A stretch of 64,000 bases of DNA. It comes from Bradyrhizobium sp. CB2312. GTDB taxonomy: Bacteria > Pseudomonadota > Alphaproteobacteria > Rhizobiales > Xanthobacteraceae. Below, piece by piece: positions 26,513 to 35,217 of the stretch; within the stretch, counting starts at the first letter, position 1, and every line of letters begins with the position of its first letter. The notes beneath the pieces were generated by a model that saw only the letters and a list, made by a program, of their open reading frames with translations, did not search any database and was not told the origin of the DNA. The stretch lies in assembly GCF_029714425.1 (NCBI RefSeq), contig NZ_CP121668.1, positions 2,811,501 through 2,875,500 of the forward strand, written 5' to 3'. A program made the translations under genes and the position numbers.

Positions 26513-27189
26513 TCAGCCGAGCATTCCGACAATGGCGAGGATCGTCAGTCCGAGCGCGATCTCGATAACGCTGTTGCGCGTGAGTTGCCGGAGTGAGTCC
26601 GACTGCACTCTGGTGGCGGCAGGGCGAGCCGCGGCATCAGGTAGAATCGGTTAATCGCGGCAACTGCGAGCATGGCGGCGAATATGCCGAGCTTGAGCAT
26701 CAACACCCGGCCATATTCGGTTGTAAACAGCCCACGAAACGAGCCGACCAGGATCCAGGCGTTGACAATGCCGGTGACGAAAAGCGTGGCCACGCTGACC
26801 ATGCCCAAGATCGAAAAGCGTTCGGCCGCATCGCCCGCAACCGGTGCCCAGGCGGTCGCCTGATTCCGGGCTGCAGCGAAGAAAAGGACCAGCGACACGA
26901 GACCACCGATCCAGGCCGCGGCGGCGATCAAATGCAGTGCATCTGCAGCGAGATGCACGTCGCCGATTGCCCCAAGGGTCGAGCCGGCATGGCCGGTCCA
27001 GGCAAGACTGGCGGCGAGGCCGAGCCCCGCCGCGAGCGCAAGCCACTCCGCGAGTGCCGCGCGATCAAACGCGAGGCAGGCCGCCAGAGCGACTGCCAGG
27101 CCAGCGCGGACCTCCATGAGTCGCCCGAACTGGGTTTCGTTCAATACCGTTTGCACTCGCGCGTTAACTGCTTTCCATCGCGCTGCCAC
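26513..27189 (-). pseudogene. CopD-family copper resistance protein, 5' truncated and frameshifted
   Basis: Helical segments LAEWLALAAGLGLAASLAWT, LHLIAAAAWIGGLVSLVLFF and FSILGMVSVATLFVTGIVNA with INRFYLMPRLA match the C-terminal half of CopD inner-membrane proteins. Intact CopD has about 300 residues; here the first helices are missing. After MPRLA the frame shifts near 26620: ATRVQSDSLRQLTRN and the last helix VIEIALGLTILAIVGMLG lie in another frame ending at 26513. Probably not functional. Confidence 0.7.
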
Positions 27190-27381
27190 TGCGAGGTTAA
27201 GGCGGCCACTCGGCGAATGCTCGGGTGCAGGTCTGCTATGGGTCCACTCGCGGACGTTGTCCTGAGCGCCGCAAGAGGTCGGCTATGGGCCAATTACAGA
27301 CCTTGGCAGCGAACAGATGCGCGGATAACCTTTAGGTTGCAGTCCTCTGGCAGCCGATCCTTTGAACAACAGGAATTTGTC

Positions 27382-28200
27382 ATGACGAATAGTGGAATTA
27401 CTCGCCGCCGCATGCTTCGCAGCGCAACAGCCGGCGGTCTTGCGGCAGCAACGACCTCCAGCGTGGCCGGTGTCGCCCGCGCGCAACCGGCGCGAAAGAC
27501 TTTCGTCCTCGTCAGCGGGGCGTTTTGCGGCGGCTGGATATGGCGCCGTGTCACGGACCGGCTCGAACAAGGCGGTCACAAGGTATTTGCTCCGTCACTC
27601 ACGGGTTTGGCTGATCGCTCGCATTTGCTGAGCAAGGACGTCAATCTGGACACCCACATCGCCGACGTCGTCAACCTGGTCAAATGGGAAAGTCTCGAGA
27701 ACGTCTGCCTCGTGGCGTGGTCCCTTGCAGGTTATGTAGGTTCCGGCGCGCTCGAAAGCATCGGCGACCGCGTCTCGTCAGCTGTGTGGCTTGATGCCTT
27801 CATTCCAGCCGACGGACAAAGGGCCGCAGACACCGCAGCCGAGCCGGTTCGCAAAGGCATACAAGCGGCCATCGAAAAGGGCGAGGCTGGTGTTCGTGGG
27901 TCGGCGAAGTATCCGCCTGCTGTCGTTGCCGAACGCGATCGCGCGTTCGCCGAGTCCAAAGTGACTCCGCAGCCAGTCGGCACCTATCTTCAGCCGATCA
28001 AGGTTACCGGGGCACTCCAAAAGGTGGCGAAGAAGACATATATCCGTCTCCCCAAATTTTCACTGCCGCCCCTTGATAAGGCGCTGGCAGACTGCAAGAG
28101 CGAGAAGTCCTGGGCCACGTTCGAACTGCCTGATGTCGGGCACATGGCCATGCTCGATGCACCAGATCGTCTGAGCGAGTTGATACTGCAAGCCGCTTGA
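27382..28200 (+). CDS. Secreted alpha/beta hydrolase with Tat signal
   Basis: A 272-residue protein with a twin-arginine signal (TRRRMLRSATAGGLAAAT) and likely cleavage after ARAQPA, so it acts in the periplasm. The fold is of the pimeloyl-ester-carboxylesterase / hydroxynitrile-lyase-like group: FVLVSGAFCGGWIWRRV, then the nucleophile elbow VAWSLAGYVG, and the catalytic His in LPDVGHMAML. The oxyanion stretch is intact. Substrate unknown. It is the only intact gene between the copD relic and the IS1182 element. Confidence 0.82.
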   Translation: MTNSGITRRRMLRSATAGGLAAATTSSVAGVARAQPARKTFVLVSGAFCGGWIWRRVTDRLEQGGHKVFAPSLTGLADRSHLLSKDVNLDTHIADVVNLVKWESLENVCLVAWSLAGYVGSGALESIGDRVSSAVWLDAFIPADGQRAADTAAEPVRKGIQAAIEKGEAGVRGSAKYPPAVVAERDRAFAESKVTPQPVGTYLQPIKVTGALQKVAKKTYIRLPKFSLPPLDKALADCKSEKSWATFELPDVGHMAMLDAPDRLSELILQAA

Positions 28201-28278
28201 GATCGACCCATAGTGTAAGGTGCTGACACTGCACCGAAGTGCGTTGCCGCGCATGGGAGGGCGGACGCTGGTCCGCTT

Positions 28279-29848
28279 TGGGTCTTGGCCGTGTAAAAAC
28301 GATCTCAAAGGGCGTCGGTCCCGGAAGCGGGGAGCCGCGTGTGTCTCAGGCCCCGATCGCAGCGATCAGCGGCTTGATCCCGACGATGTTCATGACCCGT
28401 GTCAGATTATAGGCCAGCACCGAGAGTGCCATTTCGGCGGCTACTTTTGGAAGCGTTTTGGTGAGGAAGTGTGTCGCTCCCATGCGGGCCTTCATCGTGC
28501 CGAACGGATGCTCGACTGTCTCTCGACGCTGGCGCATGGCTTGTGGGTTTGCATCGAGACGCTGCTGCACAGCCTCGAGCAGATGCTCATGCTCCCATCG
28601 TGGAATCCGCCGCTCTGGCCCTGTCGTGCACTGCGATTTAAGCGAACAATTTTGACAGGCCGTGGTCCAGTAGCGCCGTAGCCGCTTCCCGTCTTCCTCG
28701 CTCGTGAAGCGATAAGGCAGTTGCTCTCCAGCTGGGCAGCGATAGGCGTCCTCTTCAGGCAAATAGACAAAATCCTGCTTGCCGAAGCGCCCATCTGACT
28801 TGGCACCCGACGTCTGTGGCTTGGGCAGAGTTACCGTGATGCCGGCCTCGTGGCACGCGAGGATCTCCACGCTGCTGAAGTAGCCGCGATCGGCAACGGC
28901 CTCGAGCGCATCGGTCTGGAGCACTTCTTTCGCCTGCTTTGCCATATTGGCCAGTTGAGCCCGATCTGAGCCGCTGTTCGTTACCTCATGGGTCACAATC
29001 AGATGGTGCTCGGTATCCACGGCGACCTGCACATTGTAGCCGACGACGCCGGAGCCGCGGCCGCTCGTCGCCATCGAGCGGCTATCGGGATCAGTCAAGG
29101 AGATTTGCTGGTCAGGCGATGCAAGCATCTGCTTCTCGTAAGCGGCAAGCTTGCCCATTTCCTCCTTCAGCTTCGTCAGCTTTTCGGTAAGCCTCGTCAC
29201 CTTCGTGGCCAGGGCCTCCGTCGGCTCCTGCCGGTCGGCCGTGTCAAGTTGGCCTAGATACCGCGCGACGCTCTCCTCCAGCTGGGAGCGTCGCCGCTCC
29301 ACCTTCGCCCGGGTGAAGTTCCTGTCCCGGTTGTTCACCGCTTTGAACTTGCTGCCGTCGATGGCAACGCTCGCCGTCGTCAGGAGACCCATCCCACGGC
29401 AGAGTTCAACGAAGCGCGCACACACCCTGCGCAGCGCCAGGCCATTGTCCTTGCGGAAGTCGGCAATCGTCTTGTGATCGGGAGTGAGCCGACCCAGCAG
29501 CCACATCAGTTCGACATTGCGTCCGGCTTCTCGTTCGAGCCGCCGACTCGACTGCACCCGGTTCAGATAGCCATAGATGTAGAGCTTCAAGAGAACCGAG
29601 GGATGGTACGATGGCCGACCGGTCGCCGCCGGCTCAACCTCGAAGCTCATCTCGGCCAAATCGAGCGCATCGACAAACGCATCGATCACACGGACAGGAT
29701 TACTCTCGTCAATGAAATCATCGAGGCATTCCGGCAACAGCGTGCATTGCCCACGATCCGCCTCCTCAACGAAGCGCCTCATCGATTCCCCCAAAAAGAA
29801 TCACCGGAGAATCATAGCAGCGGCACAGCGTTTTCACACAGCCAGGGT
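28279..29848 (-). mobile_element. IS1182-family insertion sequence
   Basis: About 1.57 kb with one transposase. Ends are imperfect inverted repeats: ggtcttggccgtgtaaaaac at about 28281 and, on the other strand, ccctggctgtgtgaaaacgc ending at about 29825. Exact boundaries and target duplication are unclear. The ftsH relic begins about 85 bases to the right. Confidence 0.75.
28346..29782 (-). CDS. IS1182-family transposase
   Basis: A 478-residue transposase. The N-terminal DUF772 domain contains RPSYHPSVLLKLYIYGYLNR and WLLGRLTPDHKTIADFRKDN. The DDE core includes SVAIDGSKFKAVNNRDRNFT, the VADRGYFSSVEILAC segment and a C-terminal VEHPFGTMKARMGATHFL with the catalytic Glu. A Cys-rich PAGEQLPY ... 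CQNCSLKSQC insertion is typical of the family. ATG 29782 is used; TTG 29794 is an alternative. Full length and probably active. Confidence 0.9.
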   Translation of the reverse strand: MRRFVEEADRGQCTLLPECLDDFIDESNPVRVIDAFVDALDLAEMSFEVEPAATGRPSYHPSVLLKLYIYGYLNRVQSSRRLEREAGRNVELMWLLGRLTPDHKTIADFRKDNGLALRRVCARFVELCRGMGLLTTASVAIDGSKFKAVNNRDRNFTRAKVERRRSQLEESVARYLGQLDTADRQEPTEALATKVTRLTEKLTKLKEEMGKLAAYEKQMLASPDQQISLTDPDSRSMATSGRGSGVVGYNVQVAVDTEHHLIVTHEVTNSGSDRAQLANMAKQAKEVLQTDALEAVADRGYFSSVEILACHEAGITVTLPKPQTSGAKSDGRFGKQDFVYLPEEDAYRCPAGEQLPYRFTSEEDGKRLRRYWTTACQNCSLKSQCTTGPERRIPRWEHEHLLEAVQQRLDANPQAMRQRRETVEHPFGTMKARMGATHFLTKTLPKVAAEMALSVLAYNLTRVMNIVGIKPLIAAIGA

Positions 29849-29934
29849 CAAAGGCTGCCCTCGGCGTGTCCACGATGGCTTTCCGCTCAGCCCCCGGAAG
29901 CGGACCGTGCGAGGCCAAGAGAGGAAGTCAGCTT

Positions 29935-30601
29935 CAATAACGCGGTGGAACGCATGGTCGCCAGTCTGGAAAACGTAACCGGCTGCTCAATCCCAAGGAA
30001 CGTGAGATCGTCGCTTTTCATGAGATGGGCCACGCGCTAGTCGCGCTTTCCTTGCCCGGTGTCGATCCCGTGCATAAGGTCTCGATGATACCCCGTGAGG
30101 GTCGGTGCACTCGGCTACACCATTCAGCGGCCGATCGAGGACCGATTTTTGATGACCAAGGAGGAGCTGGAAAACAATATGGCCGTTCTGCTCGGCGGCC
30201 GTGCAGCTGAGCTCATCGTGTTTGGCCATCTATCGACGGGAGCTGCCGACGATCTGCGCCGGGTGACCGACGTCGCACGGAGCATGGTGACACGCTATGG
30301 TATGTCGGAGAAACTCGGCAGCGTTGCCTATGACCGCGAGCCCGGCAATTTCCTCCCAGGCCCTGACCAGCCCTATCCAGTTCGCGAGCGTGGCTACGCG
30401 GAGGAGACCGCCTCAGCCATCGACCGCGAGGTAAAGGATACTGTAGATCAGGTCTTTGAGCGCACCCAAGGCATACTGAACACGCGGCGTCCGATCCTGG
30501 ACCGCGCGGCAAAGAAGCTCCTTGAGAAGGAGACGCTGGAGCAGAGCGATATTGACCTGCTGATCCGGGAGATGCCGAAGGAAGGCCTCCGGGCGGTCTA
30601 A
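29935..30601 (+). pseudogene. FtsH C-terminal peptidase fragment with frameshifts
   Basis: Only the M41 peptidase half of FtsH is present. It starts [13 protein letters not shown], shifts frame near 29970 to [20 protein letters not shown] (the HExxH zinc site), then shifts again near 30098 and continues [20 protein letters not shown]. The second zinc region, STGAADDLRRVTDVARSMVT, and a normal C-terminus follow. The membrane helices and AAA+ ATPase domain are missing. The IS1182 element sits just upstream and may have caused the truncation. The 30095-30601 frame alone could still be translated. Confidence 0.75.
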
Positions 30602-30740
30602 CGGCGCGCTCATTTTCGCGCCCCAGATAGAGCTGGTCCACCACCGCGTTGAGAACGCCGGAGCAGGTGAAGAACTCCTGATGCTGGTTTTTGGCTCCGC
30701 CAAATCGCTGGCAAGATCGACAGGTCTCATCAACGAGTTA

Positions 30741-30767
30741 CTTGAACTCGCCCCGGACAGTTCTAAT
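30741..30767 (+). promoter_or_regulatory. RpoH-type promoter (CTTGAA-N14-TTCTAAT)
   Basis: CTTGAA at 30741-30746 and TTCTAAT at 30761-30767, identical in both boxes and spacing to the small-HSP promoter at 38086. About 90 bases before the 30856 gene. Confidence 0.65.
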
Positions 30768-30855
30768 TCACTGTATAGCCGAACCGAGGTTCGGCGAAGT
30801 GGACCATGACAAGGAGACAAGTGCGCAGAGCGCGTAGTAACTTGAGGGAAACGAC

Positions 30856-31122
30856 ATGAGAAAGCTTGCTCTTGCAGTCGTCGCGGCGGCAACGCTCCTC
30901 ATCGGATCAGTTGCGCCGGCTTCGGCCCATTGGCGTCATCATGGCTGGGGCGGTCCGGGTATCGGTCCCGGGCTTGCTCTCGGATTGTTCGCTGGAACAC
31001 TAGCGGCCGCCACCGCACCACCGGTCTATTATGGACCGGTCTATGGCCCGCCCTACTACTATGGCCGTCCGTACCGGGTAGTCCGCTATTATCCTCCGGT
31101 TTATCCGTACTGGTACTGGTGA
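30856..31122 (+). CDS. Small secreted Tyr/Pro/Gly-rich protein
   Basis: An 88-residue protein with a signal peptide (MRKLALAVVAAATLLIGSVA, cleavage near ASA) and a mature part rich in Tyr, Pro and Gly (GPVYGPPYYYGRPYRVVRYY). Likely periplasmic or surface-exposed; function unknown. GAGGGAAACGAC before the ATG supports the start. It carries the same promoter motif as the small heat-shock operons, suggesting induction by heat, and is followed by a terminator-like hairpin. Confidence 0.75.
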   Translation: MRKLALAVVAAATLLIGSVAPASAHWRHHGWGGPGIGPGLALGLFAGTLAAATAPPVYYGPVYGPPYYYGRPYRVVRYYPPVYPYWYW

Positions 31123-31132
31123 TGAAAAGAAG

Positions 31133-31150
31133 GCCCGGTTCCCGCCGGGC
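31133..31150 (+). terminator. Hairpin after the small secreted protein gene
   Basis: gcccgg / ccgggc with a 6-base loop, 11 bases after the stop codon. No T-run. Confidence 0.45.
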
Positions 31151-31588
31151 GTTCGTTCAGGGCGCGCGACTTGCTCGCTCGCGCTGTCATCAGTTGTGGG
31201 ACGGAGAAAATGGAGGTCGAGAGAATCAGAATAGCAGAACATCATGGAGTGATGAGCCGGCGAAAGTCTCGGAGTGGTTGCCGTATTTCGCGGAATCGGT
31301 GGGGCTGGGCCGCCGCTCCGGCTTCCATCGTGGCTCGGTCTCTTCGTTGCCAGCAAAGCAGCGGTGCAATGGATGAATGAGGGGCGTGGCGCTTCGAACG
31401 CCAACGCAAAACGGGAGCTGGACTTGAAGCTCATTTATCCGACCTGGCGCGAGGGCTTCCGTGCCGGATTGGCATCTCCATCGAGGTGAGTGCCGCCTGC
31501 CGCAAAGCGTCGCGCTGGAGAGCAGGGCAGGCAGGGCACACGAGTGGTGAAGCACCCTCGCAGGTTCGGCTGCGCTATCGACCGATCG
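31151..31588. other. No secure gene
   Basis: A 71-codon plus-strand frame (31274-31489) contains AVQWMNEGRGASNANAKREL but has no recognisable family or ribosome site; otherwise empty. Confidence 0.4.
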
Positions 31589-32521
31589 CTAGGCTCCATT
31601 TGACGGCTTCTTGATCCCAGGTGTTTGCGCGATCTGTGCCGAGACAAAGTCGGCCAACAAGCGCACTCGGGCGATGCCCAACCGTTCCGGTACGATCAGC
31701 ATGTTCAGCGGAACGGACGGTGGCGAAAATTCGGGAAGCACCACTTCGAGCTTGTTAGCGGCGAGGAGATCCTGGACGAGCCAGAGATGTGCAGGCGCTA
31801 TTCCGCGTCCGGCTACGAGGGCCTCTCTTGCTGCAAGTCCATGATCAACGCGCAAGCGACCGCCGAATGGCACCACATGGCGCCCGCCGCGCTGACCATG
31901 CAGTACGAGTAGATCGCTGCCGGCGATATTGGACATCCTGACGCCTTCGTGATCTGCCAAGTCCTGCGGGCGCACCGGCTTGCCGCGTTCGGCTAGATAG
32001 CTGGGTGCGGCAACGAGCATTCGCCTTGATTGGCCCAGCGCCTTGAGCTTCATCGAGCTATCACCAAGTGGCCCAAGCCGGAGGGCAATATCGACGCCTT
32101 CCTGCACGAGGTCGATGCGCTCGTCCGTGAGGCTGAGATCAACCAGGATGTCCGGGTGGCGGTCCTGAAAGGCGAAGATGAAACGACTGACGTGCAGTAC
32201 TCCGAAGGCCGCGGTGCACGAGATGCGTACCGTACCCGCTGCCGCGCCGCGTGTGCTGCGCGCTTCCTCGCCGGCCAAATCAACCTGGCGGAGGATCTGG
32301 ACGCAGTGGCGATAGTAGCGCGCGCCCTCTTCAGTCATTGACACCCTGCGCGTGGTTCTGCTGAGGAGCGGCACTCCGACCGCGTCCTCCAGCTCTCGCA
32401 AATGGCGCGTCACCGTTGACTGGCCGACTTCCAGCTCGCGCGCGACCGCGGACAGATTGCCCCGCTCGGCGACCCGGACGAAGCTACGCATGCGCTCAAG
32501 CGTGACTTCTGATTTATCCAT
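31589..32521 (-). CDS. LysR-family transcriptional regulator
   Basis: A 310-residue regulator. The N-terminal winged helix-turn-helix reads RVAERGNLSAVARELEVGQS followed by TVTRHLRELEDAVGVPLLSR; the C-terminal substrate-binding domain (PDILVDLSLTDERIDLVQEG) follows. It is divergent from the NAD(P)H oxidoreductase 90 bases away and, as usual for LysR pairs, probably controls it. The family is close to regulators of quinone/electrophile stress genes. The ligand is unknown. Confidence 0.88.
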   Translation of the reverse strand: MDKSEVTLERMRSFVRVAERGNLSAVARELEVGQSTVTRHLRELEDAVGVPLLSRTTRRVSMTEEGARYYRHCVQILRQVDLAGEEARSTRGAAAGTVRISCTAAFGVLHVSRFIFAFQDRHPDILVDLSLTDERIDLVQEGVDIALRLGPLGDSSMKLKALGQSRRMLVAAPSYLAERGKPVRPQDLADHEGVRMSNIAGSDLLVLHGQRGGRHVVPFGGRLRVDHGLAAREALVAGRGIAPAHLWLVQDLLAANKLEVVLPEFSPPSVPLNMLIVPERLGIARVRLLADFVSAQIAQTPGIKKPSNGA

Positions 32522-32611
32522 TTTTTGGCATAATCATATCCATTATTTACATCTACTAGATTGCGGCTTTGCGTGCCACCTGATCAACGTCACTCATCAG
32601 GAGGTGCTGTC

Positions 32612-33490
32612 GTGAAAGTATTGATTGTCTTCGCCCATCCGGAGCCGCGCTCGTTGAACGGCGCGCTGCTAGACGTCGCTGTCAGGGAACTCAAGCGGCT
32701 CGGGCACGACGTGCAGGTGTCGGATCTCTATGCCCAGGGCTGGAAGTCGGAGGTCGGCAGAGGGGACTTTCCGTCGCTCGGGCAAGGTGAACGGCTCAAG
32801 CCGGCCGCGGCCTCCAAGCAGGCTTTCGAGGCGAGCACGTTGACCAGCGACGTGAAAGCCGAGATCGAAAAGCTGTTATGGGCGGATGTCCTGATTCTGC
32901 AGTTTCCGCTGTGGTGGTTTTCGACGCCGGCGATCCTCAAGGGCTGGGTCGACCGGGTGTTCGCCTCCGGGTTCGCGTATGGGGTCGGCGAACACAGCGA
33001 CAAGCGGTGGGGCGATCGCTATGGCGACGGGACTTTGAAGGGCAAGCGCGCGATGCTGGTCGTGACTGCCGGTGGATGGGAGGAGCACTATTCCGATCGC
33101 GGCGTCAACGGGCCGATCGACGACCTGCTGTTCCCCATCAATCACGGCATTCTCTACTATCCCGGCTATGAAGTCCTTCCGCCCTTCGTGGTCTATCGCG
33201 TGGACCGGCTGGACGACGCCGGTTTTGCACCTATTGCCGAAGAATTGCGTGAGCGGATGCGCGCGCTCGCGACCACCGCGCCCATTCCGTACCGGCGACA
33301 GAATGGTGGCGATTACCTGATCCCGAGCATGCAACTCCGCGCCGGGCTGGAGGCTCCCGGCACAAGCGGATTCGCACTTCACCTCGATCGCGGAGGTCAT
33401 GGCGAGCAGGAGAGTAGGCCCCAAGCGTCGGGCCCGTCCCTCGCCTCATCGGGCCGCGGCAGCTTGGCTTCCGACGAATTGGCTAGCTGA
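32612..33490 (+). CDS. NAD(P)H dehydrogenase (quinone), flavodoxin-2 family
   Basis: A 292-residue FAD/FMN-dependent quinone or electrophile reductase. The flavodoxin-like fold starts KVLIVFAHPEPRSLNGALLD, with LILQFPLWWFSTPAILKGWV and VVTAGGWEEHYSDRGVN marking the family. GTG 32612 follows an AGGAGGTG site. The last 35 residues after GFALHL look low-complexity and may be an extension from a lost stop. Two-electron quinone reduction would limit oxidative stress, consistent with the neighbouring stress genes. Confidence 0.85.
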   Translation: MKVLIVFAHPEPRSLNGALLDVAVRELKRLGHDVQVSDLYAQGWKSEVGRGDFPSLGQGERLKPAAASKQAFEASTLTSDVKAEIEKLLWADVLILQFPLWWFSTPAILKGWVDRVFASGFAYGVGEHSDKRWGDRYGDGTLKGKRAMLVVTAGGWEEHYSDRGVNGPIDDLLFPINHGILYYPGYEVLPPFVVYRVDRLDDAGFAPIAEELRERMRALATTAPIPYRRQNGGDYLIPSMQLRAGLEAPGTSGFALHLDRGGHGEQESRPQASGPSLASSGRGSLASDELAS

Positions 33491-33524
33491 TACGGGGAAC
33501 AACCCATTGGGTTCGCAGTTCTTT

Positions 33525-33624
33525 TGGCGCCGCCGGCCTGAGTGCCGTTGGGCGCCTCAGGGCCCAGCTAAGCCAGGCGATACGGCGGCTCGTACCATTT
33601 TGCTCCATGGAGGATTTGGATATG
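33525..33624 (+). promoter_or_regulatory. ROSE-like RNA thermometer upstream of rpoH
   Basis: The stretch folds into a ggcctgag / ctcagggcc stem and ends in the diagnostic 3' hairpin: ttttgctccatggaggattt followed by ggATATG, where TTGCTCC pairs with the Shine-Dalgarno GGAGG. This matches the ROSE elements that repress Bradyrhizobium heat-shock genes at low temperature. It lies before a 39-codon ORF coupled to rpoH. Confidence 0.75.
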
Positions 33625-33741
33625 AAAGCTACCTGTATCGTCGCTTGGCAGTCGATCAGCCCCACTCACCTCGGTGGGTCCCCGCGGCTGCGTCTTCCCT
33701 CTGGCCGCTCGTTAGAGCTCAAGAGCGGCGATGGCTTCTGA
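33622..33741 (+). CDS. 39-codon ORF under ROSE control, before rpoH
   Basis: Starts at the ATG whose ribosome site is hidden by the ROSE hairpin (MKATCIVAWQSISPTHLGGS) and stops at TGA 33739-33741, 13 bases before rpoH and next to the rpoH Shine-Dalgarno site. In B. japonicum I recall hspA occupying this position. The peptide does not resemble HspA; it may be a deletion scar that keeps rpoH translation coupled to the thermometer, rather than a functional protein. Confidence 0.5.
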   Translation: MKATCIVAWQSISPTHLGGSPRLRLPSGRSLELKSGDGF

Positions 33742-33754
33742 AGGAGGGCAGGTC

Positions 33755-34654
33755 ATGTCAATCAAGTCAGCCCTTCCTGCCATCCATTCGGAAGCCGGGT
33801 TGTCCCGGTATCTGCAGGAGATCCGTAGCTTCCCGCTGCTCGATGCATCCGAAGAAGTGATGTATGCAAGGCGTCTTCGGGATTCCGGGGATCGCGAAGC
33901 TGCCTACCGTCTGGTGACGAGCCATCTACGATTGGCCGCCAAGATCGCGCTGAAATATCGGCGCTATGGATTGCCCATCGCCGACCTCATCTCGGAAGCC
34001 AACGTCGGATTGATGCTGGCCGTCAAGCGGTTCGACCCTGAGAAGGGATTTCGCCTGGCGACCTATGCCGCCTGGTGGATCAAGGCGTCCGTGCAGGAGT
34101 TCGTCCTGAGATCGTGGTCACTCGTCAAGCTCGGCACAACTGCAGCGCAAAAAAAGCTGTTCTTCAACCTTCGAAAGTTGAAGAGACGCCTTGGTGCGCC
34201 GGACGATGGCGAGCTTTCGCCGGAGCAGGTGAAGCAGATCTCTGAACATCTTCAGGTTAGGGAAACCGACGTCGTCGAGATGAACGGCCGGATCCGTGGC
34301 GACATGACGCTGAGCGTTCAGCTCAGTGACGAAGAAGGCGAGCAATGGCAAGACAGGCTCGCCGATTCATCTCCTGATCCCGAAACCCAGCTTGTGGAGA
34401 CCGGAGACCGTGAACGGCAGAAGGCCGCACTCTCGGAGGCGCTGAGTGCGCTCTCTCCGCGAGAACGCACCATCGTCGAAGCCCGTTACATGGCAGAAGA
34501 GCAAAGCACGCTTGACGATCTGGCTAATTCCTTCGGGATTTCTCGCGAGCGTATCCGCCAGATCGAGCAGCGTGCGTTGAAGCGCATCAAGAGGATGATG
34601 TGCGCACACCTTCCGGATCTTGAGGCTGCTTCAGCAGGCGCATCTAGAAGCTGA
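33755..34654 (+). CDS. rpoH: RNA polymerase sigma-32 (heat-shock) factor
   Basis: A 299-residue group-3 sigma factor directing transcription of heat-shock genes. Region 2 reads ADLISEANVGLMLAVKRFDP and LATYAAWWIKASVQEFVLRS; the RpoH box is AAQKKLFFNLRKLKRRLG; region 4 ends ANSFGISRERIRQIEQRALK. AGGAGGGCAGGTC before ATG 33755 sets the start. It is preceded by a ROSE thermometer and mini-ORF, and groESL and small-HSP genes with RpoH-like promoters lie downstream. Bradyrhizobium usually has several rpoH copies; this resembles the ROSE-controlled one. Confidence 0.93.
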   Translation: MSIKSALPAIHSEAGLSRYLQEIRSFPLLDASEEVMYARRLRDSGDREAAYRLVTSHLRLAAKIALKYRRYGLPIADLISEANVGLMLAVKRFDPEKGFRLATYAAWWIKASVQEFVLRSWSLVKLGTTAAQKKLFFNLRKLKRRLGAPDDGELSPEQVKQISEHLQVRETDVVEMNGRIRGDMTLSVQLSDEEGEQWQDRLADSSPDPETQLVETGDRERQKAALSEALSALSPRERTIVEARYMAEEQSTLDDLANSFGISRERIRQIEQRALKRIKRMMCAHLPDLEAASAGASRS

Positions 34655-34670
34655 ACACAGAAACTGCTGG

Positions 34671-34700
34671 CCGGCTGCTGATCGATGGATCAGCAGCCGG
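34671..34700. terminator. Perfect 13-bp hairpin between convergent genes
   Basis: ccggctgctgatc, a GATG loop, then gatcagcagccgg. Lies 17 bases after rpoH and contains the stop codon of the convergent gene at 34690, so it can serve both directions. Confidence 0.7.
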
Positions 34701-34920
34701 TGCAGATATCAGGCACGATGGCTTCCGCTGAGAAATCACTGTCTTTGCGGCCATCGGACCTTGTTCTTGCGGGCTTGCCGCGCGGCTGGTCGCTTTGATT
34801 GCTGACAAACTGCTTAACGGCGGCGTCGGAGCTTCGCACTGGTCGCGACGAATCCGCTTCTTTCGCCTGCAGCGAAACCACCATCCCGAGTAGAGCAGCA
34901 AGTACCAATAAAGTCCGCAT
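34690..34920 (-). CDS. Small exported hypothetical protein
   Basis: A 76-residue protein with a signal peptide (MRTLLVLAALLGMVVSLQAK) and a charged, Ser-rich mature region ending CTGC. AAGGAGG lies about 10 bases before the ATG. Probably periplasmic; the two terminal cysteines could form a disulfide. Family unknown. Confidence 0.65.
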   Translation of the reverse strand: MRTLLVLAALLGMVVSLQAKEADSSRPVRSSDAAVKQFVSNQSDQPRGKPARTRSDGRKDSDFSAEAIVPDICTGC

Positions 34921-35118
34921 CTCTGGTTATCCTCCTTTCGAAGATGCTCCAATTTGCTGCGCAGAGTTTGCTCTGCCGCCGAGAAAACATCTCGGTTTGA
35001 TGATCTCAGTTTTCAACGTGCGGCGAACGATTCTGGACGCTGGGAAAGCTCTGCGGGTGCGAGCTGCGAGCGATAGCGACAGCCGGCGGCCTTCGTCGCA
35101 AAAATTTTCTTCCTCCCT

Positions 35119-35145
35119 CTTGAAAGTAGATCCCTCGCTCCTAGG
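35119..35145 (+). promoter_or_regulatory. RpoH-type promoter for groESL
   Basis: CTTGAA (35119-35124), 14 bases, then TCCTAGG (35139-35145): same -35 and spacing as the promoters at 30741, 38086 and 47442, with a weaker -10. No CIRCE inverted repeat was seen between here and groES. Confidence 0.6.
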
Positions 35146-35217
35146 TGCTTTTTCGCCCGGGGGCCGGTTACGGACCCGGATTTTGGACATCGCTGAACCT
35201 ACCCAAGGAGGATGTGC

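Noticed and set aside
26593..27381. N-terminal extension of the alpha/beta hydrolase frame
   Set aside because: Antisense to the copD relic; the Tat signal peptide fixes the start at 27382.
35100..35217. CIRCE element upstream of groES
   Set aside because: No TTAGCACTC / GAGTGCTAA inverted repeat; only the RpoH-like promoter is visible.
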